Shown: piece after piece, positions 31,563-40,760 of the stretch
Layout of the letters: the number at the start of each line of letters is the position of its first letter
Position numbering within the stretch: position 1 is the stretch's first letter
Assembly: GCA_022605405.1 (NCBI GenBank)
Contig: JABYQQ010000022.1
Coordinates: 558,001 to 622,000 of the forward strand
Source: Earliella scabrosa
Lineage: Eukaryota; Basidiomycota; Agaricomycetes; Polyporales; Polyporaceae
Reading direction: 5' to 3'
Length of the DNA stretch: 64,000 nt
Notes under the pieces: model-generated
Databases searched by the model: none
What the model was told of the DNA's origin: nothing
Seen by the model: the letters and a program-made list of their open reading frames with translations, nothing else
Program-made: the position numbers and the translations under genes

Positions 31563-33736
31563 CTAAACTTGCAGCTCCGCCTTGCCCGCCCGGCCCAGCG
31601 CGCCTTGCAGCTCCTCGTCCGCGAGCGCGGGGCGCACCCACTCCGCGAGGAACTTGTCGACCTGCTCCGGCGCGCGGCCAATGAAGCTCTTCGGGTCGAG
31701 GAGCGCGTCGAGCTGGCCCTTGATCGGGTCAAAGTACGGATCGTTGCGCACGCGCTCGATCAGGTCGTTCTCGAGCCCGAGCTGCTTCACCTGGTGCGCG
31801 GCCTCGTGCGAGAGCACCTGCGCATATCACGTTAGAGGCCCGAAGTCAGTATGGGCAAGCCGGACACGCACCCGGATCTTCTCGTGCGCTTCCTGCCTGT
31901 CCCCGCCGGCCTTGACGATGGCCATGATGATGTTCTCGGTGGCCATGAAGGGCAGCTCCTGCGCGATGCGGCGTGCGATCACGCGCGGGTACACGACGAG
32001 CCCCTCGGAGACGTTCTGGAGCGTCGTGAGGACGATGTCCGCGGTGAGGAACGCCTCGGGAAGGGTGATGCGCCGGTTCGCGCTGTCGTCGAGCGTGCGC
32101 TCGAACCATTGCACGCTCGCCGTGCCCAGGGCGTTCTGGTGGAGGACCATCAGGTGCCGCGAGAGGCTGCAGATCCGCTCGGAGCGCATCGGGTTGCGCT
32201 TGTAGGCCATCGCGGAGGACCCGATCTGCGTGGACTCGAAAGGCTCTTCGACCTCCTGAGGGGGGGCAAGCAAAACGCGTATCAGAGACGGTGATGTTGG
32301 GGAATGCGATGAGGAGAACGCGAAGAGACCTTGAGGTTTGCGAGAAGGCGCAGATCCGTGGCGAGCTTGTGTGCGGTCGCGCCGAAGCTCGCGAGAGGGG
32401 CGAGCACGTCGATGTCAATTTTGCGGGAGTAGGTCTGCGACGTGACGGGGTATGCGTAGCTGAAGCCCGACAGCTCAGTGACACGACGGTCGAGCTCCTC
32501 GACCTGAAGAAGCCTTCAATATCTGTACATGCAGCTCGTGAATAGACATGTATACCTTATCGTGGTCACCATCGAACAACGTGAGGAAACTGGCTTGGGT
32601 GCCAGTCGTACCCTTGACGCCTCGGAAGCCGAGGTCATCGCGTGCCCGCTTGATGTTGCGCAAATCCCACAGAAGTTCCTGTCGATGATGGTGTTAGCTC
32701 TACTGCGTTGTTCCGGCATTACAAGCAGATGATCAAGGGAGTGGAAGCACCCAAAATTGGTAGTCAGTACTGAGAGCTCTCAGTGATACCGAGGATACAG
32801 GTTTCAATGTGAGCCAGATAGGGGCGAGGTTATCAAGCACACGCCACTGTAGAACGTGAGGCACCGGAGCGACGATCTCATCGACCCAGCGGCGAGCAGA
32901 CACAACATGGTCTAGGTCCAGGTGAGCGAAGATGACAAACCTGCAACCAGAGCGTTGTGCGCTTTCCGACCGTGGTGAGTTGCGCGGGCTGGAAGTGCGT
33001 GAAGCCGAGGGTCGGTAGATCGCGGTACTGGTTCGCGAAGGTAGCGAAGCGGTCTATGACGACAGCAAGCTTTTGGAGAAGAAGCGTGAGTGCTTCTCGG
33101 ATGAAGATCAGGTCCGCGTTGCTGAACAGGAGGTCAATTGTCTCCGAGATCTCCACGAAAATCCGAGCACGTACTCGGTCACGTAGCATGAGGTTGCGCC
33201 CAGACTAGATGAGACAATGTGAGAATATGATAGGAAAGTGTCGAGATGCTTAACGCACTGGATGATACCCGCTGCGGCTGGGGCGACTTGGCCGAAAGTA
33301 TGGACGTGGGCCATGACATCATGGCGCCTTTTCTTTTCTTCGGCGGCGGCGATGTCAAACTGCTCTGCGTCCAAGTGCTGCATGACAGATGAGCGTCGCA
33401 ATGCATATGGGTGAGTATGATTAGCGTACAAGATTGGCCTTCATCTGTTCAATGGCCTCATCCGAGATCGTCAGCCCGAGCTCCTTTTCCGCGATGGCGA
33501 GGCTCAGCCAGAGCTTTCGCCATGTATGAAAACGGTTCTTCACAAGGGAGCCGAATCACCTTCAATAAGCACATTACCACGAAGTCGAGAATGGGCTTAC
33601 AGCTGGGGAGAATAGATGGGCCATCTCCTTGCTTGCATATCGGCTTCGAAGTCGAGATCAGGATAGCCAAACAAGCAGCATCAACGCTGGATAGAAACCT
33701 TGAAAGCGGAGTCTGATAGGTATCAAACGCGTCCAT
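31563..33736 (-). CDS. ADE13: Adenylosuccinate lyase
   Basis: It cleaves SAICAR to AICAR and adenylosuccinate to AMP, two fumarate-releasing steps of purine synthesis in the cytosol. The start at 33736 gives [12 protein letters not shown], the family N-terminus. After a first intron the frame continues [15 protein letters not shown], then [20 protein letters not shown]. Later exons give [11 protein letters not shown], the [20 protein letters not shown] region, and [19 protein letters not shown]. The fumarase/lyase signature [15 protein letters not shown] follows. The end is LSHEAAHQV then AELQV with TAG at 31563-31565. About eight short introns all have GT-AG ends and give one continuous protein. 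The neighbour upstream is tRNA-Phe, about 140 bp away. Confidence 0.93.
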
Positions 33737-33873
33737 CGAGTTGAGATCAAACGGGGGAGGTCTTGGTGGGTTGGAGAGATTGAGGACCGAGTATTTACTG
33801 AGCGGTGAGGGGCGTTTCGGCTGGAATTTGAGGCAAAATTCATCGATTCTTTTTTTGACCATCTCCAACTAAC

Positions 33874-33946
33874 GCCGGGATAGCTCAGCTGGGAGAGCAA
33901 CAGACTGAAGTTCTGGAGGTCGCGTGTTCAATCCACGCTCCTGGCA
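33874..33946 (+). tRNA. tRNA-Phe (GAA)
   Basis: The 73-nt cloverleaf has no intron. The acceptor stem GCCGGGA pairs with TCCTGGC (one G-T pair). The D arm is GCTC...GAGC, the anticodon loop CTGAAGT gives GAA, and the T arm is GCGTG-TTCAATC-CACGC with discriminator A. The A box and B box (gttcaatcc) are present. The top anticodon-stem pair is an A-G mismatch. Confidence 0.92.
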
Positions 33947-34224
33947 TCTGCGATAATTTCGTGGAATTTTTGTTCGTCCTCCGCACGCCTACTTCGCACG
34001 CCTACTTGTAACCCTCATCTCTCGTAGTTTCAAGTTCAATCCTCCAGAATTGCAGCACTCTGCAGGCACGAAGCCGCGGGTCATTCGCGTGACGACATGT
34101 CACACTGTGTCACGGGGAACAGGCGGCCGGGGAGATGGATCGGGCGCCACCCGTGGTTGACTTGTGACCAACAACTCGAACTTGTTCAGAAGCACGCCCG
34201 AGCAGTCCTCTCTCCTCTCCTGCC

Positions 34225-35402
34225 ATGGTACGCACCCTTCGTCCATCCTCTCTGTCTATGGCTTACCTCGGCGACCTCTCTTCCAGTCTGTGCCCCCTGC
34301 CGTCCTCCGCCGCCTCATGCGCGAGCTCAACGAGCTCCGAACCAACCCACCCGACGGCATACGCGTCGTTGTCAGCGAAGACAACATGCTGGACGTGACT
34401 GGGATCGTTGAGGGCCCCGGTGCGTGTCTCTGACCTACTGTGCGCCCTCTAACACGCGGCTGACGCGTCGTGCTGCAGAGGGCACGCCCTATGCGGGTGG
34501 CTACTTTAGGGTTAGGTTCAGCTTCACCGAAGAGTTCCCCGCAGCCCCACCAAAGTGTACGCAGACCGCTTTTCTTCGACTCTCGTATGCTTGGTTTCTA
34601 ATGTTGTGTGTTTTGCGGCCCTTCAGGCTGGTTCGCGACGAAGATATTCCATCCGAACGTCTCGACGGCGGGCGAGATCTGTGTGAACACGCTCAAGAAG
34701 GACTGGAAGTCGACGTACGGGATCGGCCACATCCTCGTCACCGTCAAGTGTCTGCTCATCTACCCCAACCCCGAATCCGCGCTCGACGAGGAGGCCGGGA
34801 AGTTGCTCTTGGAGGACTACAACAGCTACTGCGAGCGCGCGAAGCTCATAACCAGCGTGCATGCGACCCCAAAGGTGCGTGCTCGAGCTCTACTACATCC
34901 GGGGCCGTGCCCTGAAGGCCATGTGCAGGTGCGCCCAGCAGAATTCAACACTCCGTCCCGATCGGACACCCCCTCCGAACCTTCCACATCCTGCGCGAAG
35001 CCTGCCCCCGCTACACCCTCACCCGCGACTCCTTCAACATCCACCCATCCTGCGCCATCTCCCTCATCCACTGCGAAGGCAGCCACAACCGCCTCAGCCG
35101 GCGCGGCACCATCAAAGCCCACCTCGCCACCCGTCTCCTCCTCCCAGCCCCTCCATCCGTCCACACCAAACACGTACTCGACATCCCCATCCGCCTCCTC
35201 CCTCTCCTCGGAGAAGGGCACGTCCGCGCCCAAGGAGCGCCACGTCTCGCCCTCTCCACTCGGGACGGCGGACTCGAACGTCGCCGTCGGGGTGCACGCC
35301 ACCGGCGGAGGCGGAGGCGGCGGCACCAAGGCCGTCAAGCGCGCCGCGGTCGCTGCGGGGGCGGGCGGAGAGAAGCGCAAGAAGGCGCTCAAGCGGCTGT
35401 GA
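34225..35402 (+). CDS. UBE2S: Ubiquitin-conjugating enzyme E2 S-like (APC/C chain-elongating E2)
   Basis: UBE2S-type E2s extend K11-linked ubiquitin chains on APC/C substrates in mitosis. The UBC domain is spread over four exons: [60 protein letters not shown] with the catalytic Cys in [24 protein letters not shown] and [20 protein letters not shown] Pro/Ser/Thr-rich linker of about 150 residues follows. The end is KRKKALKRL, matching the APC/C-binding tail of animal UBE2S (ending ALRRL). The model starts with ATG alone at 34225-34227 and a 59-nt intron. The alternative upstream frame has no ATG, only GTG at 34164 after an in-frame TGA. A 54-nt stretch at 34876-34929 may be an in-frame intron. 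Confidence 0.85.
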
Positions 35403-36267
35403 GTCCGAGATGGATGCCCTTGTTCTTACCGTTCATCCTCGCGAGTGCACCATATGGAGCTGGAGGGGAGAGTCTGTTGTACTGAACAGCTGGTGCGTGC
35501 CAGGAGGCAGACGCTGTCCCTGCGTCTCCCCGCCCCCCTCGCCCCCACGGCCTCCCACAAACGCACTGCGACCCCCACCCACCTCCCGATCACTGCTACA
35601 AGTAGCTACTAGGCATCTCTCGAATACGCAGGATCTGTGATCATATGTACATATGGCGCTGTTGTTATGATTATGCTGTCGTCGACCACGCTCATGCGTC
35701 TGAGCTCGTTGGAAGTTGAACACTGTGGTCCAACTCCCAGTGTCCATGATGACCGGGCTGAGGCACCAGGCGGAATCGACATCTAGCATCTGGCATCTGG
35801 CCAGTGGCACTGGCAGCGCGCTCCGAGCACCGGATCCCGAGGACGCGGGGAGGTTTGATCTCGCGTGCGTGCGGAGAGGGGAAGCTGTGTTGCGTGGTAC
35901 TGCTCTCCATGATGGACTGCGTGCCTATTTGAAGCCAAGCTTGGAGCCCGATGCGCATGGATCATGGGATAAGCTGCCGGTGGCGGGGGGGCATGGAACT
36001 CGAAGCTTGAGCTCCAGAGTAACGTTCAAACTTCGTTCAACGCGACGTTTTCTGATCTGATAGCGACGCGTTCGCTGTTGCAATTGTCCGTGTCAAGTAC
36101 CCCTCAAGGTCGAGTGAGGACACGTTCATGCTCGTGATATACATGGATTACATAGTTGGTGGACACAGACACACAGGCAGAGGTATATGTGCCATCATAT
36201 CGTCCAGTGGATGATGGTCACAACAGGAACGCATGAGACCAGTCCGGCTGGCCCCCTCGTGTTAGGT
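35403..36267. other. Convergent intergenic region
   Basis: It holds the 3' UTRs of UBE2S (+) and of the H2C2-domain gene (-). I see no gene. Confidence 0.5.
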
Positions 36268-37920
36268 CTACACCTCCCTAGCACCCACACCCGCCCGTCG
36301 ACCGTCCTCCCGCGACTGCGACATCTCCGCCGCAAGCGCGAGCATATGCACGCCGTCAGGACCAGGTCCGGGTAGCAGCGCCGGGTCGATCCTCCCCAGC
36401 CCCATCCCTGTACCAGCGTCCCCGCACCCACTGCCGTTGGAGAGACCAAATGCGACGATCGACGGGTGCGAGTGTATCGGAATCCGCACCTGGGCCGGCG
36501 CACCTGGAAGCAGGTGGGAGACATTGTGCGGGAGGGCCTGCAGCGCATTTCGCGCCACGGGAGCGCGGGGGATTGGATAGCCCGCCTCGATACCAGTCAG
36601 CGTGCGGGGGAAGAGCTCGGATAGGGAAGGGAGCGTCACTTTGGGATGCTCCTTCCGTCCGTACGCGTGTCCATGTTCGGGCGGGTGGTGGAGATGGAGG
36701 TGATTCTCGTTGGCAGGGAGCGGAACCAGCGAGAAACCTTCCGGCGAGTAGTGGTAGCCTGCGTCGATTGGGGGGAAGCGCCAGGTCTGTGCCGGAGCCG
36801 CGGCCGTGACGCCGATCCTGGGCTGAGTGCTGGATGAAGGGAGGGCATCGGGACCTTGACCTGCGAGGTGGGCTTGAGAGTCGGGCGCGGCTAACGCTGT
36901 GCGGAGAGCGGGCAGAGGCTGGGCAGAGTCGCTGTCCATCGTGTACAGGAGCTGCGAGGTGTGGGGGTACGCCATCCCAGCCTGAGGATGGTCGTCCCAG
37001 CATGTGTTGCTCATGGGTAACAGAGCACGCGGGGGCACGACCGTGTCGGCCGCTAGAGAGGAAGCGCCTCGCTGAGGACTGCCAGAGTATCTCGCCACCG
37101 GAAGCGTGCTGGGAACAGGAGGCAGGACGCCCTCAGAAGTTGGCTCGGGCGACTTGCCGGACTTCTTAGCGACGCACGTCGGACAGTGCTTGATGAAGAG
37201 CAGGACGAGGTCCTTCGGGACCCAGGTGTAGAACTTCCTGATCTCGCTCGCGGTCTTGTCGCGCCCGCCATGCTTGACGCGCTCGTGGCAGACGCAGATG
37301 ATGTCGTAGATGTGCTCCCGAATGGCAAGCCGCTTCCCATCGTGCACGACGACCGCCAGCGCGCCATTCCCCTTCTCATTCTCGTTCTCGCCCTCGTGCC
37401 CGACCCGCTCCAGAGCGGTACCCATCGCCTGCAGCCCCGCGCTGGGGTCGAGCAGCGTGTTCGGGTGCACGAGCGCGAACATCTTGCGCACCCACCAGCG
37501 GAACTGCGGGGTACCGATCTTGCCGTCCGCGGGAAAGTGCAGCACGAGCCAGATCTGGTCGAACATGTCCTGCGAGATGAGCGCCTTGGCCTTCTTGGAC
37601 TTGTCGAGCGACGCGAGGTACTGCTCCTCGAGCTCCGCGAACTGCGCGCGCGTCGGCAGCCCGAGGTCGGAGTGGGAGGGCGCGGCCCGGGACGAGGAGC
37701 CTCTGCGCGTGGTGGGCGGGCGCGGGCCTTGTTGAAGTTGTTCGGGAGCGAGATCGGGGAGGGTTGTGGACGTCGACGACGCGCCCTTCTTGTGTCGACG
37801 GGCCATCTTGCGCATCGGGTGCGATGGCGGGTACGGCGCCGGCATGGTCGCTATAGATTCGACTACGTCCTCTGCGTTCGGGTATGGCGGGCTGTGTGTT
37901 CTGCTGTTCATGACACGCAT
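36268..37920 (-). CDS. Protein with integrase-type H2C2 zinc-binding domain
   Basis: A start at 37920 (MRVMNSRTHSPP) gives 550 residues. Met at 37911 is also possible, and the open frame continues upstream through probable 5' UTR. Residues about 90-180 contain the folded-looking QFAELEEQYLASLDKSKKAK and MFDQIWLVLHFPADGKIGTP stretches. Residues H212, H217, C246 and C249 form an HX4HX28CX2C zinc site (CHERVKHGG ... KHCPTC), the pattern of the N-terminal zinc domain of retroviral and gypsy integrases. No catalytic DDE core, reverse transcriptase or LTR is nearby. The C-terminal half is Pro/Ser-rich and low complexity. I infer a domesticated, probably DNA- or chromatin-associated host protein. 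The exact role is unknown. Confidence 0.7.
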   Translation of the reverse strand: MRVMNSRTHSPPYPNAEDVVESIATMPAPYPPSHPMRKMARRHKKGASSTSTTLPDLAPEQLQQGPRPPTTRRGSSSRAAPSHSDLGLPTRAQFAELEEQYLASLDKSKKAKALISQDMFDQIWLVLHFPADGKIGTPQFRWWVRKMFALVHPNTLLDPSAGLQAMGTALERVGHEGENENEKGNGALAVVVHDGKRLAIREHIYDIICVCHERVKHGGRDKTASEIRKFYTWVPKDLVLLFIKHCPTCVAKKSGKSPEPTSEGVLPPVPSTLPVARYSGSPQRGASSLAADTVVPPRALLPMSNTCWDDHPQAGMAYPHTSQLLYTMDSDSAQPLPALRTALAAPDSQAHLAGQGPDALPSSSTQPRIGVTAAAPAQTWRFPPIDAGYHYSPEGFSLVPLPANENHLHLHHPPEHGHAYGRKEHPKVTLPSLSELFPRTLTGIEAGYPIPRAPVARNALQALPHNVSHLLPGAPAQVRIPIHSHPSIVAFGLSNGSGCGDAGTGMGLGRIDPALLPGPGPDGVHMLALAAEMSQSREDGRRAGVGAREV

Positions 37921-38413
37921 GATAGGAGGGCGTGTCGTAGAAAAGTGAGAGTTATGGGATAGGTTGTGGACCTGAAGGATAACGTCAGTCAGTAATCCGG
38001 ACGTCGACACTGTATACACATCTGGACTGACCGTTCGTACGGGCTGGTGTAACTGAGGTCTGATCACAAATATCGCCGTGTGAGCCTGGTGCAAGCCTAA
38101 CGAAAGGAAAGCAAGACATACCTCCGTGTACGGATATAGTGCGGTTGCAGGGTACTCGATAGGCTGTATGGCTGTATCGCGGCTGGTGGGCGTTGAGAAC
38201 AAGGACCGACACAAAACGAACACATGTGAAGAGCGAAAGGGCACAGTCACATGATCGGGCGATGGGCTGCAGGAAGGGTGGTCATAGCCTAGGTGTAAGC
38301 ATTGTGAGGCTAGCAACAACAGTATTGGGCGCATAAGTTATAGAGCATCTAAACGTCGAGACTGCGTGTTCAAGCAAGCGATAGCGTGACAGAGATGTAC
38401 AAGTCCGATGCAG
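37921..38413. other. Upstream of H2C2-domain gene
   Basis: The open frame of the H2C2 gene extends here without domain content. Several GT-AG pairs suggest 5' leader introns. I call no separate gene. Confidence 0.4.
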
Positions 38414-39108
38414 TCAGGGAACATAGGGAGGTAATGTATCCGCGACACTGAGCAGGGAAGGCGAATATCGGGTGCCCGGGACGACGAGTCGCTCCGTCGG
38501 AGCAAGCACGACAACGCACTGTCGCCTTGGCGGGCTGTGAGAGTGCGCACGGGCCGCCATCGACATCGATGTCCCCGGATCGTCGAGTACAGCGTGTATT
38601 CGAGGAGTCCGCGGGTCGTCGAATGCATCCGGTCCTTCATGGTGTACGACACCGCGCCCGTCCCAGAGGCAGTTGACGTCCTGACCGTTGATGACCTGTG
38701 CAAGTCGGCCAGACTCGACATGCCGCACCTCGATGAAGGCCGTGCAGAACAGGAGCACGTAGGGGGCGTGCCACGCTGCGTGTCGGGCAACGCCCTCCCA
38801 TTCGATGGTTGGCGGTGTCCGAGACGGCGCGCCTCGCTTGTCGACATACATGCCGTATTCTGTGAAGCAGTTCGTTACGCTAGGATACAACAAGCGATGT
38901 GCTGCCCTCACCATCGTAACAGAGAAGGAATTCATCCTCCCGTATTCGGAACATCGCGATGGGTCTCGTAGGTCGCTTTCCCAGTCTGCGCATGTCCTCA
39001 TCCTGAGGGATGGTCACACACGACAAGCTTCACAACACAGCAGTCAGACAGGCGACGACACTGACTGAATGTAAGGAAGAGACGTACTCGGTAAGGTCCA
39101 TGAGCTCG

Positions 39109-39113
39109 AACCC
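39109..39113. other. Target-site duplication, left (AACCC)
   Basis: AACCC directly precedes the 5' LTR and is repeated at 40761-40765 after the 3' LTR. It is a 5-bp duplication typical of LTR-element integration. Confidence 0.92.
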
Positions 39114-39333
39114 TGTCGGAAGTTGAGCAATTTAGCGCTCGTATTAGTCATCTGTACCCCCCCTATGGTATATGCTTAGTCATTCGCTTAGTCATCTCTT
39201 ACTTAGGTTTTCCTCTTGGACTACGTATGTTTATCTCGAATTTTCCCTACTTAGAGTATATAAACTCGTGTACATAGTCGTCGTATACACGCCAATTTAT
39301 CCGTTCTCCCTCGAGCCGGTTAAAGTTGCGACA
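39114..39333 (+). repeat. 5' LTR
   Basis: 220 bp with TATATAAA at 39257-39264. The ATG at 39172, which is in frame with gag, lies upstream of that TATA box, so it should not be in the element transcript. Confidence 0.93.
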
Positions 39334-39350
39334 GGTTATGAGCCCTGCGC
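39334..39350 (+). promoter_or_regulatory. Primer-binding site, half initiator-tRNA type
   Basis: GGTTATGAGCCCTGCGC abuts the LTR. It is complementary to the anticodon stem-loop of fungal initiator tRNA-Met (…GCAGGGCUCAUAACC), not to the tRNA 3' end. This is the half-tRNA priming used by Drosophila copia. Confidence 0.85.
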
Positions 39351-39435
39351 TCAGACCCTAGGCCAGCGACATCGGCGCTTCCGCTTATCTCGTCTTCCCG
39401 CGCTCGCTTATCTAATCTCGCTCGCCCTCACCGCC

Positions 39436-40263
39436 ATGGCCGCCGACAGCAACATCAACTCCCTGCTCGGCAACGTCCCCAAGCTCACCGGGACGAACTA
39501 TCAGGACTGGAAGTTCGCCGTCCAGATGGTTCTCCGACGCGCCGGCTGCCTCTCCGTCGCGAACGGCACCGAAGAGCGGCCCACCACCCGGGACAAGGCA
39601 GCAGAGTGGGACAAGCTCTCGGAGCTAGCGCTCACGATCATCGGGCTCACGGTCAACCCCGATCAGTACAACCATATCCGGAAGTCGACCACCGGCCCGG
39701 CCGCCTGGACCGCGCTCCGCAACGTCCACGAGAAGAACACCCGCGGCGCGCGCATCACCCTCAAGCGCGAATTTTACATGGCCGCCCACAACCCCGAACA
39801 CCCCGTCCGCGAGTACACAAACCGCATCACCGACCTCGCGAACCGTCTCAACGCGATCGGCGTCTCCCTCAAGGACGACGACATCGTCGACGTCATGATC
39901 TACGGCCTCCACCCATCCTGGTCCAGCATCGCCGCTACCCTCTCGACCACGCAGGGCGACCTCAAGCTCGCTGACGTCATCAACGCCCTCGAGGACGAAG
40001 AAGCCCGACGCGCGCAAGAAGCCGCATCCGAGCCGCCCGAGACGGCGCTTATCGCACGATCGCGCACGCGCACTCAGAACGCGCGCCCCCGCAGCGCGAA
40101 CTGCTACGTCTGCGATCAGCCCGGCCACATCGCGCGCGACTGCCCGAAGCGTCCCAACCGCAGCGCGACCAACGCGAACACCGCGCCTAGCGCGAACACG
40201 GCCATCGCGAACGATCCCTTCGACACTGGCGTCTCTGCGCCCTCCTTCGGCACCGTTTGGTGA
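39436..40263 (+). CDS. gag: Copia-type Gag protein
   Basis: The 275-residue protein has its ATG in good context (ccgccATGg). The N-terminal half is a copia/UBN2-type capsid region: VPKLTGTNYQDWKFAVQMVL, WTALRNVHEKNTRGARITLK and DDIVDVMIYGLHPSWSSIAA. The CCHC zinc knuckle CYVCDQPGHIARDC lies near residue 230. The frame ends in PSFGTVW, without the protease that normally follows in a copia polyprotein. It is intact, so it could still form particles if an autonomous partner exists. About 277 bp without a gene separate it from the 3' LTR. Confidence 0.9.
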   Translation: MAADSNINSLLGNVPKLTGTNYQDWKFAVQMVLRRAGCLSVANGTEERPTTRDKAAEWDKLSELALTIIGLTVNPDQYNHIRKSTTGPAAWTALRNVHEKNTRGARITLKREFYMAAHNPEHPVREYTNRITDLANRLNAIGVSLKDDDIVDVMIYGLHPSWSSIAATLSTTQGDLKLADVINALEDEEARRAQEAASEPPETALIARSRTRTQNARPRSANCYVCDQPGHIARDCPKRPNRSATNANTAPSANTAIANDPFDTGVSAPSFGTVW

Positions 40264-40540
40264 ACGCGCCCCCCCCTTCCTTCGGCACATCGGATATCTC
40301 CGTCGTAGTGGTCAGGTGACCTGGTGGACGCGGCGCCGAGGCCTTCCCACCACGAGCGAGTGCTCCTGCGGCATGAGGGAGAGTTACGGTCTTATTGGTA
40401 CTTAGCGGTAACCTTTGCGATATCTTTTGCGGGTTAACTCCCCATTAGGGTCTTATGAGTTCTTATGCGTTCTCACGGACATTCTATGGTCTCTTATGGT
40501 AACTTTTATGCGCATTTATGGTAGCTAAATTGAGGGGGAG

Positions 40541-40760
40541 TGTCGGAAGTTGAGCAATTTAGCGCTCGTATTAGTCATCTGTACCCCCCCTATGGTATAT
40601 GCTTAGTCATTCGCTTAGTCATCTCTTACTTAGGTTTTCCTCTTGGACTACGTATGTTTATCTCGAATTTTCCCTACTTAGAGTATATAAACTCGTGTAC
40701 ATAGTCGTCGTATACACGCCAATTTATCCGTTCTCCCTCGAGCCGGTTAAAGTTGCGACA
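40541..40760 (+). repeat. 3' LTR
   Basis: I read it as base-for-base the same as 39114-39333. It is followed by the right AACCC duplication. Confidence 0.93.

Larger units (their letters stand above)
39114..40760 (+). mobile_element. Gag-only Ty1/copia-type LTR retrotransposon (TR-GAG-like)
   Basis: The 1,647-bp element has 220-bp LTRs (39114-39333 and 40541-40760) that I read as identical, starting TGTCG and ending CGACA. A primer-binding site follows the 5' LTR directly and a polypurine tract (TGAGGGGGAG, 40531-40540) precedes the 3' LTR. The only gene is gag; protease, integrase and reverse transcriptase are absent. It therefore needs enzymes from another copia element. It is inserted antisense to the PH-CNH gene. 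Confidence 0.93.

Noticed and set aside
39172..39435. N-terminal extension of Gag starting inside the 5' LTR
   Set aside because: The LTR TATA box (39257-39264) lies downstream of that ATG, so it would not be in the element RNA. The ATG at 39436 has better context.
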